60,694 nt of DNA from Hydrogenophaga sp. (GTDB lineage: Bacteria; Pseudomonadota; Gammaproteobacteria; Burkholderiales; Burkholderiaceae_C). Where the stretch lies: NCBI RefSeq assembly GCF_011772445.1, contig NZ_WVZN01000048.1:1-60694 (forward strand), read 5' to 3'. Positions 41,676-50,084 of this stretch are shown here, piece after piece; within the stretch, counting starts at the first letter, position 1; each line of letters starts with the position of its first letter. The notes beneath the pieces are model-generated. The model saw only the letters and a list, made by a program, of their open reading frames with translations. It had not been told where the DNA came from and did no database searches. Position numbers and translations under genes: made by a program.

Positions 41676-42896
41676 CTATTGACAGATCGAACCGGCAGGA
41701 GCACACGCGCGAGCGGCGTCGTAGGAGAACAGCCAGTCGTAGCGCCGGTTCACCTGCTCCGGCGTCCACTCGCGATCCACGTAGGCGGCGGCGCCTTCGG
41801 CGTGGGCGAGTTCGGGGTTGTGGAAGCGCCTCGCGTTGTCGGCCGAGCCACGCACGATGCGCGCGGTGCGCTCCTGGCGCAGCGATTCGTAACGCCGGAA
41901 GGCACTCGCCGGGTCGTGTACCGAGGCGGCGAGGCAGTGCGCCAGCACCACGCCGTCCTCGATGGCCATCATCGCTCCCTGCGCGAGGAAAGGCAGCGTG
42001 GGGTGGCAGGCGTCGCCCAGCAGCGTGGCGCGGCCCTTGCTCCACACCGGCATGGGCTCGCGGCCCAGCAGCGCCCACTGGTAGGGCTGGTCGATGGCGC
42101 GGATGATGCGCTGCACGTCCTCGTGCCAGCCCGCGAAGTCCTTCAGGCAGTCCTCGACCCGCCCCCGGCTGTTCCAGGATTCGTGCGTCCAGTCGCTGCG
42201 CTCGACCACGCCGACGAAGTTGATGAGTTCACCGCGGCGCACGGGGTAGGTGATGACGTGCGCGCCCGGCCCGACCCAGTTGGTGCCCACGGGCGCCGAC
42301 AGGTGCTCGGGCAGGTCCTTGGCCGACACCAGGCCGCGCCAGGCCATGCAGCCCGTGAACCAGGGCGTGCCGGCACCGAACATGCGCGCGCGGCAGGCCG
42401 AGTGGATGCCGTCGGCGCCGATCAGCGCATCGAACGCCAGCGGCTCCGCGCCCTCGAACCCCAGCCACACGCGCTCGTCGCGTTCGTGGTGCCCCCGCAC
42501 CGCCGTCCCCAAGCGGATGGCCTCGGGCTTGAGCGCGCGCACGGCCTGCGCCAGCACGCCATGCAGGTCGGCGCGGTGCAGCATCAGGTAGGGAAACCCG
42601 TAGCGCTCGACCGAGCGTTCGCCGAGGTCGAACAGGGTCCAGCGCTGGCCCGTGCTCCACAGGCGGATCTGCTTGCCCGCCGGCACGCTGGCCACCGCGC
42701 GCAAGGGCGCCTCCAGGCCGAGCTCGAACAGGCAGCGCGTGCCGTTGGCGCTCATCTGGATGCCCGCGCCCACCTCGCCGAATCGCGTGGCCTGCTCGAA
42801 CACCTCGACGTCGACGCCCGCGCGCAGCAGCGCCAGCGCCGCCGTCAGACCGCCGATGCCTGCACCGACCACCGCCACCTTTGTTGCCTTCGCCAT
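41676..42896 (-). CDS. FAD-dependent aromatic hydroxylase (salicylate/3-hydroxybenzoate hydroxylase type)
   Basis: The 406-residue class A flavoprotein monooxygenase has GAGIGG near residue 11, the DG motif GADGIHS and the GD motif GDACHP. It hydroxylates an aromatic acid with NAD(P)H and O2. Sequence and length fit NahG or 3-hydroxybenzoate 6-hydroxylase; which of them cannot be told. It is divergent from a LysR gene, its likely activator. It lies upstream of the DctP-Rieske operon on the same strand, with a 126-base gap that contains the MarR-type operator. Confidence 0.88.
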   Translation of the reverse strand: MAKATKVAVVGAGIGGLTAALALLRAGVDVEVFEQATRFGEVGAGIQMSANGTRCLFELGLEAPLRAVASVPAGKQIRLWSTGQRWTLFDLGERSVERYGFPYLMLHRADLHGVLAQAVRALKPEAIRLGTAVRGHHERDERVWLGFEGAEPLAFDALIGADGIHSACRARMFGAGTPWFTGCMAWRGLVSAKDLPEHLSAPVGTNWVGPGAHVITYPVRRGELINFVGVVERSDWTHESWNSRGRVEDCLKDFAGWHEDVQRIIRAIDQPYQWALLGREPMPVWSKGRATLLGDACHPTLPFLAQGAMMAIEDGVVLAHCLAASVHDPASAFRRYESLRQERTARIVRGSADNARRFHNPELAHAEGAAAYVDREWTPEQVNRRYDWLFSYDAARACAPAGSICQ

Positions 42897-42953
42897 GCGC
42901 GCCTTTCCTTGAACAGGGCGCCATTGGAGCGAAAGGCATTCGACAAGTGAAGT

Positions 42954-42969
42954 TTGACTATCTCATCAA
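42954..42969. promoter_or_regulatory. Probable LysR box
   Basis: TTGACTATCTCATCAA: TTGA and TCAA separated by eight bases, in the 89-base gap between the divergent hydroxylase and lysR genes. It holds a T-N11-A core. Confidence 0.45.
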
Positions 42970-42985
42970 CTAATATGCATGGCTT

Positions 42986-43900
42986 ATGAATCTGAGCCTG
43001 CGCCAGCTGGAAGCCTTCGTTGCCATCGCACGCTGGCGCAACCTCACGCGCGCGGCGGATCAGATCCACATCACCCAGGCCGGCCTGAGCCTGATGCTGC
43101 GCGACATGGAGGCCCAGCTCGACTGCCGGCTGTTCGAGCGCACCACGCGGTCCGTCTCGCTGACGGAGGGCGGCGCGCGCCTGCTGCCGCTGGCGGAGCG
43201 CACGCTGCGCGACTTCACCGAGGTGGCGGGCCAGCTGGGCCAACTCTCGGCCGAGGCCGCGCGCACCGTGAGCGTGGCCGCCACGCCGCTGGTGGCGGCC
43301 GACGTGCTGCCGCAGGTGTGCCGCGAGCTGGCGCGCACCCACCCCGACATCCGCGTGGTGGTGAAGGACGTGGACCGCCGCCAGATCCAGGCGATGGTGG
43401 AGCGCGGCGAGGTGGACGTGGGGGTGGGCGTGCTGCTGCGCGAATCACCCGCCACCACGCGCGAGCTGCTGCTGCGTCTGCCGCTGGTGGCCGTGGGCGC
43501 GCGTGGTGCGCTGGCAGCGTCGCTCAATGCGCGCGGCACCGTGAGCTGGTCCGCGCTGCGCGCGCTGCCCCTGCTCGCTCTGCCCCCGGACAACGCCATC
43601 CAGCAGCTCGTGGACGAGCGGCTGGCGCCCGCGCCACCGCGCGAGCACCGCCCGGTCTTCGCGAACCTGCACACGCTGATCGCCATGGCCGAGGCCGGGG
43701 TGGGCGTGGCGGTGCTGCCGGCCTTCGTGGCCAGCACCTGCCGTCGCTACGCGGTGGACGTGCACCGCATGGGCCAGCCGGTGGTGGCGATGGAATTCTT
43801 CTCGATCGCGCGGCGCGGCGCGGTGCTCACGCCCGCCGCCGCGCCGCTCTTGCAGGCGCTCACGCAGCACCTGGACCGGTCGGTCTCCGGCGCCGCTTGA
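42986..43900 (+). CDS. LysR-family regulator of the aromatic hydroxylase
   Basis: The 304-residue protein has the LysR winged helix (RQLEAFVAIARWRNLTRAAD and QAGLSLMLRDMEAQL) and a periplasmic-binding-like effector domain. It is divergent from the FAD-dependent hydroxylase at 41676-42896, the usual arrangement for a substrate-responsive activator. Effector unknown. Confidence 0.88.
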   Translation: MNLSLRQLEAFVAIARWRNLTRAADQIHITQAGLSLMLRDMEAQLDCRLFERTTRSVSLTEGGARLLPLAERTLRDFTEVAGQLGQLSAEAARTVSVAATPLVAADVLPQVCRELARTHPDIRVVVKDVDRRQIQAMVERGEVDVGVGVLLRESPATTRELLLRLPLVAVGARGALAASLNARGTVSWSALRALPLLALPPDNAIQQLVDERLAPAPPREHRPVFANLHTLIAMAEAGVGVAVLPAFVASTCRRYAVDVHRMGQPVVAMEFFSIARRGAVLTPAAAPLLQALTQHLDRSVSGAA

Positions 43901-43922
43901 GCGGATCGCGCGATGGGCGCGT

Positions 43923-44537
43923 TCAGGCCGTCACCGGCTCCAGCAGCGAGTCGATGGCCGACTCGGCGCTGCGCAGGCCTTGGGCGCGCGGCTCGTCACC
44001 CATGTTCAAGCCTTCGGCGAAGACGAAGCGCACGTCCGTCATGCCCAGGAAACCGAGGAAGTTGCGCACGTAAGGCGTCTGCGTGTCGTGCGGCTGGCCC
44101 TGGTAGAGGCCGCCGCGCGCGGCGAACACCACGACCTGTTTGCCCTTGACCAGGCCCTCGGGGCCGGAGGCGGTGTAGCGGAAGGTCACACCCGCACGGG
44201 CGATGTGATCGAAGTAGGCCTTCAGCGTGGAAGGGATGCCGAAGTTGTAGAGCGGCAGGCCGAGCGCAACGACGTCGGCGCTCTGCAGCTCATCGATCAG
44301 CGCGTCCGACTCGGCCACCAGGGCCTGCTGCTCGGGCGTGCGTTGCTCGGCCGGCGTGGAGAAGGCGCCGACGCGCGCCAGGTCCAGGTGTGGCACGGGG
44401 TTCTGCGCCAGGTCGCGCACGACCACGCGGCCCTCGGGATGGGCGGCTTGCCAGGCGGCGACGTAGCGGTCGGCCAGGCGGTTGGATTGGCTGTTGCCGA
44501 GCAACAGGCTGGAGCGGATGAGGAGCAGGGTTTTCAT
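43923..44537 (-). CDS. azoR: FMN-dependent NADH-azoreductase / quinone reductase
   Basis: The 204-residue flavodoxin-like protein matches AzoR: LLIRSSLLLGNSQSNRLAD as phosphate loop, LGLPLYNFGIPSTLKAYFDH and VFAARGGLYQGQPHDTQTPY. It reduces quinones and azo dyes with NADH and protects against thiol stress. It is divergent from a LysR gene at 44642, the probable regulator. Confidence 0.9.
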   Translation of the reverse strand: MKTLLLIRSSLLLGNSQSNRLADRYVAAWQAAHPEGRVVVRDLAQNPVPHLDLARVGAFSTPAEQRTPEQQALVAESDALIDELQSADVVALGLPLYNFGIPSTLKAYFDHIARAGVTFRYTASGPEGLVKGKQVVVFAARGGLYQGQPHDTQTPYVRNFLGFLGMTDVRFVFAEGLNMGDEPRAQGLRSAESAIDSLLEPVTA

Positions 44538-44580
44538 GGCGGGGTTCCTTGTGGCGATGCATCATTGAAACATCGACTCA

Positions 44581-44636
44581 TTGAATGAAAAAGCGCAAAA
44601 TTCCGTTCAAACCCATCTATCCATTCGATCATTCAA
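44581..44636. promoter_or_regulatory. Long-spaced inverted repeat between azoR and lysR
   Basis: TTGAATGA (44581-44588) and TCATTCAA (44629-44636) are perfect inverted arms, 40 bases apart. A related ATTGAAA lies at 44563-44569. The layout suits a LysR tetramer bound at separated half sites. Confidence 0.4.
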
Positions 44637-44641
44637 AGCCC

Positions 44642-45544
44642 ATGGCCCACCCCCGCGTCACCCTCGACCAATGGAATGCCCTGGTGGCCGTGGTGGAAGC
44701 CGGCGGCTACGCGCGCGCGGCCGAGCAGCTCAGCCGCAGCCAGTCCTCCGTCACCTACGCGGTGCAGCAGATTCAGGCGCAACTGGGCGTGCAGGTGTTC
44801 GAACTCGACGGCCGCAAGGCGCGCCTCACGCCCACGGGCGAGCAGCTCTACCAGCGCGCGCGCTACCTGGTGGCCGAGGCCGCGTCGATGGAGGTGGCCT
44901 CCACCTGCCTATCCCTGGGCTGGGAGGCCGAGCTCCGGTTGGCAGTGGAAGTCATCTACCCCAACCGCCGCCTCTTCGCCTGCCTGGAACGTTTCGGCCA
45001 GAGCGCGGAGCACACGCGCGTGGAGGTGGTGGAAGCGGTGCTGGGGCACCGCAGTTCGCTGCTCGAAGAGGGCGCGATCGACATCGCCATCTACGGCACC
45101 GTGCCCACGGGCTACGAAGGTGAGCACCTGATGCGCGTGCGCTTCCTGCTGGTGGCGCACCCCGAACACCCGCTGCACCAACTGGGCCGCGCCATCACCC
45201 TGCGCGACCTGCGCCAGCACCGCCACCTGGTGGTGCGCGAGACCAGCCCGCAGCGCGCGCACGAGCCCGCCGTGCAGACGCCGCGCCGCTGGACGGTGAG
45301 CCACATGTCCACCTCGATCGAGGCGGCGCGCGGCGGCCACGGTTTCGCCTGGCTGCCCGAGGAACTGATCCGCCGCGATCTGGAGGCCGGCACGCTCGCA
45401 CCCCTGCCCATGCGGCGCGGCGGCGAGCGCTTCGGCGACCTGTACCTGGTGTTCGGCGACCGCGAAGGGGCGGGCCCGGCGGCGCAGCGGCTGGCCGAGA
45501 TCCTGCTGGCGGACGCGCGCGGCATCGCACCGGAGGCCCACTGA
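44642..45544 (+). CDS. LysR-family regulator, likely of azoR
   Basis: The 300-residue protein has the LysR helix-turn-helix (LVAVVEAGGYARAAEQLSRS, QSSVTYAVQQIQAQLG) and an effector domain. The ATG at 44642 is preferred to 44585: the extra residues of the longer form (MKKRKIPFKPIYPFDHSKP) would lie over the inverted repeat at 44581-44636. It overlaps the next lysR by one base, so the two regulators are cotranscribed, an uncommon pairing. Confidence 0.85.
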   Translation: MAHPRVTLDQWNALVAVVEAGGYARAAEQLSRSQSSVTYAVQQIQAQLGVQVFELDGRKARLTPTGEQLYQRARYLVAEAASMEVASTCLSLGWEAELRLAVEVIYPNRRLFACLERFGQSAEHTRVEVVEAVLGHRSSLLEEGAIDIAIYGTVPTGYEGEHLMRVRFLLVAHPEHPLHQLGRAITLRDLRQHRHLVVRETSPQRAHEPAVQTPRRWTVSHMSTSIEAARGGHGFAWLPEELIRRDLEAGTLAPLPMRRGGERFGDLYLVFGDREGAGPAAQRLAEILLADARGIAPEAH

Positions 45545-46476
45545 TGCGACGCGCGCCCGCCACGACCACGCCCACCCACCCGGGCACGAACCTGGACATG
45601 AAGCTGCTGGCCGTTTTCGACGGCGTCTACTCGAGCGGCAGCGTGTCCCGCGCGGCCGAACAGCTCGGCATGGCGCAGACCTCGGTGAGCCTGGCGCTGG
45701 CGCGCCTGCGCCGACAGTTCCAGGACCCGCTGTTCGTTCGCACCGCGCGCGGCATGGAGCCCACGCCACGCGCCCAGCAGTTGCACCGACCGCTTCAGCA
45801 GGCGCTGGCCCTGCTGCGCGCGGCCACGGAGCAGGCCGTCGTGTTCGACCCCGCCAGCTCCACGCGGCACTTCCGCATCAGCATGACCGACGTCAGCCAC
45901 CTGGACTTCCTGCCCGGCTTGGTGCACCGCGCCGAGTCGCTCGCGCCGGGCGTGCTCATCGAGGTGCTGCGCATCGCGCCCGACATGGCCGCCCGGCTCG
46001 CGGCCGGCGAATCGGACCTGGCGGTGGGGCACATGCCCGAGCTGGAGTCGGGCTTCTACCAGCAGAAGCTGATGGAGCAGGGGTTCGCCTGCGTGGTGGC
46101 GCGTGAGCACCCGCGCATCCGCCAGCGGCTCACGCCGGCGATGTTCCAGCGCGAGCGGCACGTGGTGGTGACCACCCCCGGCACGGGCAACGAGTTGCTG
46201 GAGCGCCAGTTGCGCCGCCTGCGCATCGAGCGGCGGGTGGCGCTGTCCCTGCAGACGCTGCCGGGCCTGGGCAATCTGCTGGCGCAGACGGAGCTGGTCG
46301 CCACCTTGCCGCAGCGCGTCGCACAGACCCTCGCGCGCATCGCGGCCGTCAAGTTGCTCGCGCCGCCGTTCGACACGCCAACCATCGCCATCAAGCAGCA
46401 CTGGCACGAGCGCTTTCACCACGACCCGGGCAACCGCTGGCTGCGCGGCCTGGTGGCGGAGCTGTACCTCGAATAG
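45544..46476 (+). CDS. LysR-family regulator, likely of the FAD oxidoreductase
   Basis: The 310-residue protein has a LysR winged helix of the NahR/NodD type (FDGVYSSGSVSRAAEQLGMA, QTSVSLALARLRRQFQDPLF) and effector domain. Its start overlaps the stop of the previous lysR (TGATG). A FAD-oxidoreductase/Bug pair begins 112 bases downstream, preceded by an inverted repeat that may be its target. The first 16 residues are an extra tail before the HTH. Confidence 0.87.
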   Translation: MRRAPATTTPTHPGTNLDMKLLAVFDGVYSSGSVSRAAEQLGMAQTSVSLALARLRRQFQDPLFVRTARGMEPTPRAQQLHRPLQQALALLRAATEQAVVFDPASSTRHFRISMTDVSHLDFLPGLVHRAESLAPGVLIEVLRIAPDMAARLAAGESDLAVGHMPELESGFYQQKLMEQGFACVVAREHPRIRQRLTPAMFQRERHVVVTTPGTGNELLERQLRRLRIERRVALSLQTLPGLGNLLAQTELVATLPQRVAQTLARIAAVKLLAPPFDTPTIAIKQHWHERFHHDPGNRWLRGLVAELYLE

Positions 46477-46486
46477 CCCGCGCACC

Positions 46487-46543
46487 CCACTATGGTGTTT
46501 TCCGCTGGGGCGTATTCGGTTCATTGCATTGATTGCATAGTGG
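46487..46543. promoter_or_regulatory. Inverted repeat upstream of the FAD oxidoreductase
   Basis: CCACTATG (46487-46494) and CATAGTGG (46536-46543) are perfect 8-base inverted arms, 41 bases apart. Between them ATTGCAT occurs twice (46523-46529 and 46532-46538). It is the only such structure in the 112-base gap and a likely LysR target. Confidence 0.45.
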
Positions 46544-46588
46544 TCGCCGCCTAGGATGCCGCCCTTGGCACCTTGAGGACGACCCCGA

Positions 46589-47968
46589 ATGAGCAAGACC
46601 CCATCCCCGACGGCACCCAGCCTCACCGAACCGAGCCGGCAGACCCCCATCTGGGGCGAGTTCGAGGTGGTCGTGGTGGGTGGCGGCCCCGCCGGCATCG
46701 CCGCCGCCACCTCGGCCGCGCGCGCCGGGCGCCAGACCCTGCTGATCGAGTCCTATGGTTTCCTCGGCGGCATGGGCACCGCCGCGGGGGTCACCAACTT
46801 CTGCGGCCTGCACGCCAACGTGCACGGCAGCATCCAGCGCGTGGTGCATGGCGTGGCGGACGACCTGCTCGACCGCATGGAGCGCCTCGGCGGGCTCAAG
46901 GAACCGCACGCGCTGTTCGGCGGCAAGATCGCCGCGCAGGCTTACGACAACGCCGCGTTCAAGGTGGCCGCGGACGATCTGGTGCTGGGCAGCGGCGCTC
47001 AACTGCTGTTCCACACCCGGGTCGTCGGCCTCGTCATGGACGGTCCCTCGTCCATCCGCGCCGCCCTCATCGAGACGCGATCGGGCCGCTGCGCGGTGCT
47101 GGCCAAGACCTTCATCGATTGCACCGGCGACGGTGACCTGGCCGCGCACGCGGGCGCGCCCTTCGAGAAGGGCACAGGGGGGCACGACATGATGTACCCC
47201 TCCACCATGTTTCGCGTCAGCGGCGTGGACGCCGCGCGCGTGGGCAGCGACTACGGCGTCTTCGACCGCTTGATGGCAGCGGCCGAGGCCAAGGGCCGCC
47301 GCTTTCCGCGCAAGACGCCCATCATCCGCCCGCAGAAGAACCCCGGCGAGTGGCGCGCCAACGTGACCCAGTTGTCCAACCCGGACGGCAGCCCCGTGGA
47401 CGCCACGGACGCGCGGCAGCTCAGCGCGGCCGAGGTGCAGGGCCGCCGCCAGATCGTCGACTTCTTCCAGTTTCTGCGTGAGAGCGCCCCCGGCTTCGAG
47501 AACGCCTACCTGCTCGAGATCGCCCCCCAGGTCGGCGTGCGCGAGACGCGCCGCATCGTGGGCGAGTACCAGCTCACCGAGGACGACGTGCTGGGTTGCG
47601 CGAGCTTCGACGACAGCATCGGCGTGAACGGCTGGATGGTGGAAGAGCACGTGGCCGGCAACATCCGCTTCAAGTGGCAGGACATCCCGAACTGCCGCGG
47701 CTTCAACCACCTGCCCTACCGCATGCTGCTGCCGCGCGGCGTGGACAACCTGCTGGTGGCCGGGCGCTGCGCGTCGATGACGCACGGCGGGCAGTCCGCC
47801 GCGCGCGTCTCGGGCGCCTGCTTCGTCATGGGCCAGGCCGCCGGCACGGCGGCCGCGCTGGCCATCGAGGCCGGCTGCGCGCCCCGCGCCCTGCCCGTCG
47901 CCGGCCTGCAGGCCCGGCTGATGGCCGATGGCGCCTTCCTCGGCCAGGACGCGACCGCCGCGGCCTGA
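46589..47968 (+). CDS. FAD-dependent oxidoreductase (FAD_oxidored family)
   Basis: The 459-residue protein has the dinucleotide motif VVVGGGPAGIAAATSAARAG near residue 30, then LIESYGFLGGMGTA and the C-terminal VAGRCASMTHGGQSAARVSG typical of the FAD_oxidored (PF12831) group. Members oxidise or reduce diverse organic acids; no specific reaction is proven for this form. It is followed after 31 bases by a Bug receptor gene, so its substrate is probably the carboxylate that the receptor binds. Confidence 0.85.
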   Translation: MSKTPSPTAPSLTEPSRQTPIWGEFEVVVVGGGPAGIAAATSAARAGRQTLLIESYGFLGGMGTAAGVTNFCGLHANVHGSIQRVVHGVADDLLDRMERLGGLKEPHALFGGKIAAQAYDNAAFKVAADDLVLGSGAQLLFHTRVVGLVMDGPSSIRAALIETRSGRCAVLAKTFIDCTGDGDLAAHAGAPFEKGTGGHDMMYPSTMFRVSGVDAARVGSDYGVFDRLMAAAEAKGRRFPRKTPIIRPQKNPGEWRANVTQLSNPDGSPVDATDARQLSAAEVQGRRQIVDFFQFLRESAPGFENAYLLEIAPQVGVRETRRIVGEYQLTEDDVLGCASFDDSIGVNGWMVEEHVAGNIRFKWQDIPNCRGFNHLPYRMLLPRGVDNLLVAGRCASMTHGGQSAARVSGACFVMGQAAGTAAALAIEAGCAPRALPVAGLQARLMADGAFLGQDATAAA

Positions 47969-47999
47969 CCCCCTTCCCTTTCCCGACAGGAGACAAGAC

Positions 48000-48974
48000 A
48001 TGCAACGACGCTTCCTCATCGCCGCAGCCCTCGCCGCCATCACCGCCGCGACGCCCGTGGTCCACGCGCAGTCGGGCGCCGACGCCTGGCCCACGCGCCC
48101 GGTGCGCATCCTCGTCGGCTTCCCCGGCGGCTCCACGCCCGACATCGCGGTGCGCATCGTCGCCGAGCCGCTGGCCAAGGCGCTCGGCCAGCCGGTGGTG
48201 GTGGAAAACCGCGCGGGCGCGTCCGGCAACATCGCGGCCGACCAGGTGGCCAAGGCGCGCGACGACCACACGCTGGGCGCCGTGATCAACGGCAACCTCA
48301 CCTCCGCGAAGATGCTCAACCCCAAGCTGTCCTTCGACCCCGCGAAGGACTTCAGCCACCTGTCGCTGCTGGCGACCGCGCCCCTGGTGCTGGTGGCGCC
48401 GGCGGACAAGCCGGCGGGCGCGGCCTTCTTCGCCGCCGCCAAGGCCGGCGGCGACCGCTGGTCCTACGGCTCGGTGGGCGTGGGCTCGGTCGGCCACCTG
48501 GGCATGGAGCTGCTGAAGACGCGGGTGGACGGCCTGGCGCCGGTGCACATCCCCTTCAAGGGCAACCCCGAGGTGATCACCAGCCTGATCCAGGGCGACA
48601 TCCAGCTCTCGCTGGTGCCGCCCGGCGTGGCCATGCCGCAGGTGCGCGCGGGCAAGCTGCGCGCCGTCGGCGTCACCACCGGCCACAGCGCGCTCGTTCC
48701 CGACGTGCCCTCGCTGGCCGACGCCGGTGTGCGCGACTTCGTGCTCGAGGTCTGGACCGCGCTCGTCGGCCCGGCGAACCTGTCACAGGCGGCGAAAGAC
48801 CGCCTGGCCGAGACGCTGCCGCGCATCGTGCAGAGCGCCGAGGTGCGGCAGAAGCTGTTCGACCAGGGCTGGATGGCCGTGGGCTCCACGCCGGCCGGCA
48901 TGAAGGCCCGCGTCGAGCAGGAGGCCGAGAGCATGCGGCGCATCATCTCGGCGCAGGGCATCCGGCTGGAGTGA
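48000..48974 (+). CDS. Orphan TctC/Bug receptor
   Basis: The 324-residue periplasmic receptor has a signal peptide (MQRRFLIAAALAAITAATP, cleaved near VHA-QS) and the Bug loops PVRILVGFPGGSTPDIAVRI and VGSVGHLGMELLKTRVDG. No TctAB is adjacent. Cotranscribed with the FAD oxidoreductase. Ribosome binding site AGGAGA precedes the ATG at 48000. Confidence 0.88.
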   Translation: MQRRFLIAAALAAITAATPVVHAQSGADAWPTRPVRILVGFPGGSTPDIAVRIVAEPLAKALGQPVVVENRAGASGNIAADQVAKARDDHTLGAVINGNLTSAKMLNPKLSFDPAKDFSHLSLLATAPLVLVAPADKPAGAAFFAAAKAGGDRWSYGSVGVGSVGHLGMELLKTRVDGLAPVHIPFKGNPEVITSLIQGDIQLSLVPPGVAMPQVRAGKLRAVGVTTGHSALVPDVPSLADAGVRDFVLEVWTALVGPANLSQAAKDRLAETLPRIVQSAEVRQKLFDQGWMAVGSTPAGMKARVEQEAESMRRIISAQGIRLE

Positions 48975-48995
48975 GCGCCTGCGCGCACGCCAGCC

Positions 48996-49940
48996 TCAAG
49001 GCGGCGCGGCGTCGCCCCTTTCGTACCGCGTCACCGCGGGATCCACCAGCGCGTGCCCGCGCGCCTGCGCAATGCCCAGCAGCTTGTCGGGGTTGCGCTG
49101 CACGTGGATGCCGGTGATGCGGCCATCCTCCACCGCCAGGGCCTGCGCCGATTCGAGCCCGCCGTCGATGAAGCGCAGCAGGCCCCACTCGCCGTTGAGC
49201 GAGACCAGCTCGTAGTGCACGCGGCCCGCGAAGCGCAGGCTGGTGGCCATGTAGAGCTGCGCGATGCGCATGCCGCCGAGCAGGGGCACGCCGAAGCTGG
49301 GCACCTTGCCGCCGCCATCGCTGATGAGCTGGGCGTCCTCGGCCAGCGCGGCCTTCAGGCCGGCGATGTCGCCGCGCGACGCCGCCTCGGCGAAGGCGCG
49401 CAGCAGGCGCTGCTGGTCGGCGGGCGCCACGGCCTGGCGCGCCGCGCGCCCGTCTTTCAACAGGGTGCGCGCGCGGTGCACCAGTTGGCGGCAGGCGGCC
49501 TCGCTCTTGCCCAGGGCCATGGCCACCTCGGCGTAGTCGGCGTCGAAGATCTCGCGCAGCAGGAAGGCCGCGCGCGCCTCGGGCCCCAGGCGTTCCAGCA
49601 CCGCGAGGAAGGCCACCGAGAGCTGGTCGGCGCGCTCCAGCATCTGCTCGGGCGTGTGCGGTGCGTCGGCTTCGGTGAGGATGGGCTCGGGCAGCCAGGT
49701 GCCCACGTAGTCCTCGCGCCGCGCCTTGGCCGCGCGCAGGCGGTCGATGGCCAGGCGCGTGGTGATCGAGACCAGCCAGGCCTCGGGATTGGCCACCGCC
49801 GCGTGCTCGGTCTCGTGCCAGCGCAGCCAGGCGTCCTGCACCACCTCGTCGGCGTCGGCGGCCGAGCCGAGCATGCGGTAGGCGATGCCCCGCAGCCGGG
49901 GCCGCAGGCGCACGAAGCTGTCCAGGGTGTGATCGTTCAT
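48996..49940 (-). CDS. ECF sigma factor, SigJ/ECF41-like, with SnoaL-type C-terminal domain
   Basis: The 314-residue protein has sigma region 2 (RLRGIAYRMLGSAADADEVV, DAWLRW), region 4 (FLLREIFDADYAEVAMALGK, CRQLVHRARTLLKDG) and a C-terminal extension of about 130 residues with a SnoaL/NTF2-like pattern (AEDAQLISDGGGKVPSFGVP). In the ECF41 and SigJ groups this extension replaces the anti-sigma factor. It is divergent from the AraC gene; targets are unknown. The start at 49940 is preferred since the frame open to 50780 runs through the divergent gene. Confidence 0.88.
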   Translation of the reverse strand: MNDHTLDSFVRLRPRLRGIAYRMLGSAADADEVVQDAWLRWHETEHAAVANPEAWLVSITTRLAIDRLRAAKARREDYVGTWLPEPILTEADAPHTPEQMLERADQLSVAFLAVLERLGPEARAAFLLREIFDADYAEVAMALGKSEAACRQLVHRARTLLKDGRAARQAVAPADQQRLLRAFAEAASRGDIAGLKAALAEDAQLISDGGGKVPSFGVPLLGGMRIAQLYMATSLRFAGRVHYELVSLNGEWGLLRFIDGGLESAQALAVEDGRITGIHVQRNPDKLLGIAQARGHALVDPAVTRYERGDAAPP

Positions 49941-50084
49941 GACCCGCAAGACGGATGGGGGGCCGCCATTGTGACGACGGCGAGCGGGCACCGGACGGGC
50001 GGTTGTCACGATCCTCCGCCAAGCTTGCCCGATCCTGCAAAGTGGGCCCGCCCAAAACCCCACTGCCGCGGAGGACCGGGCCAC

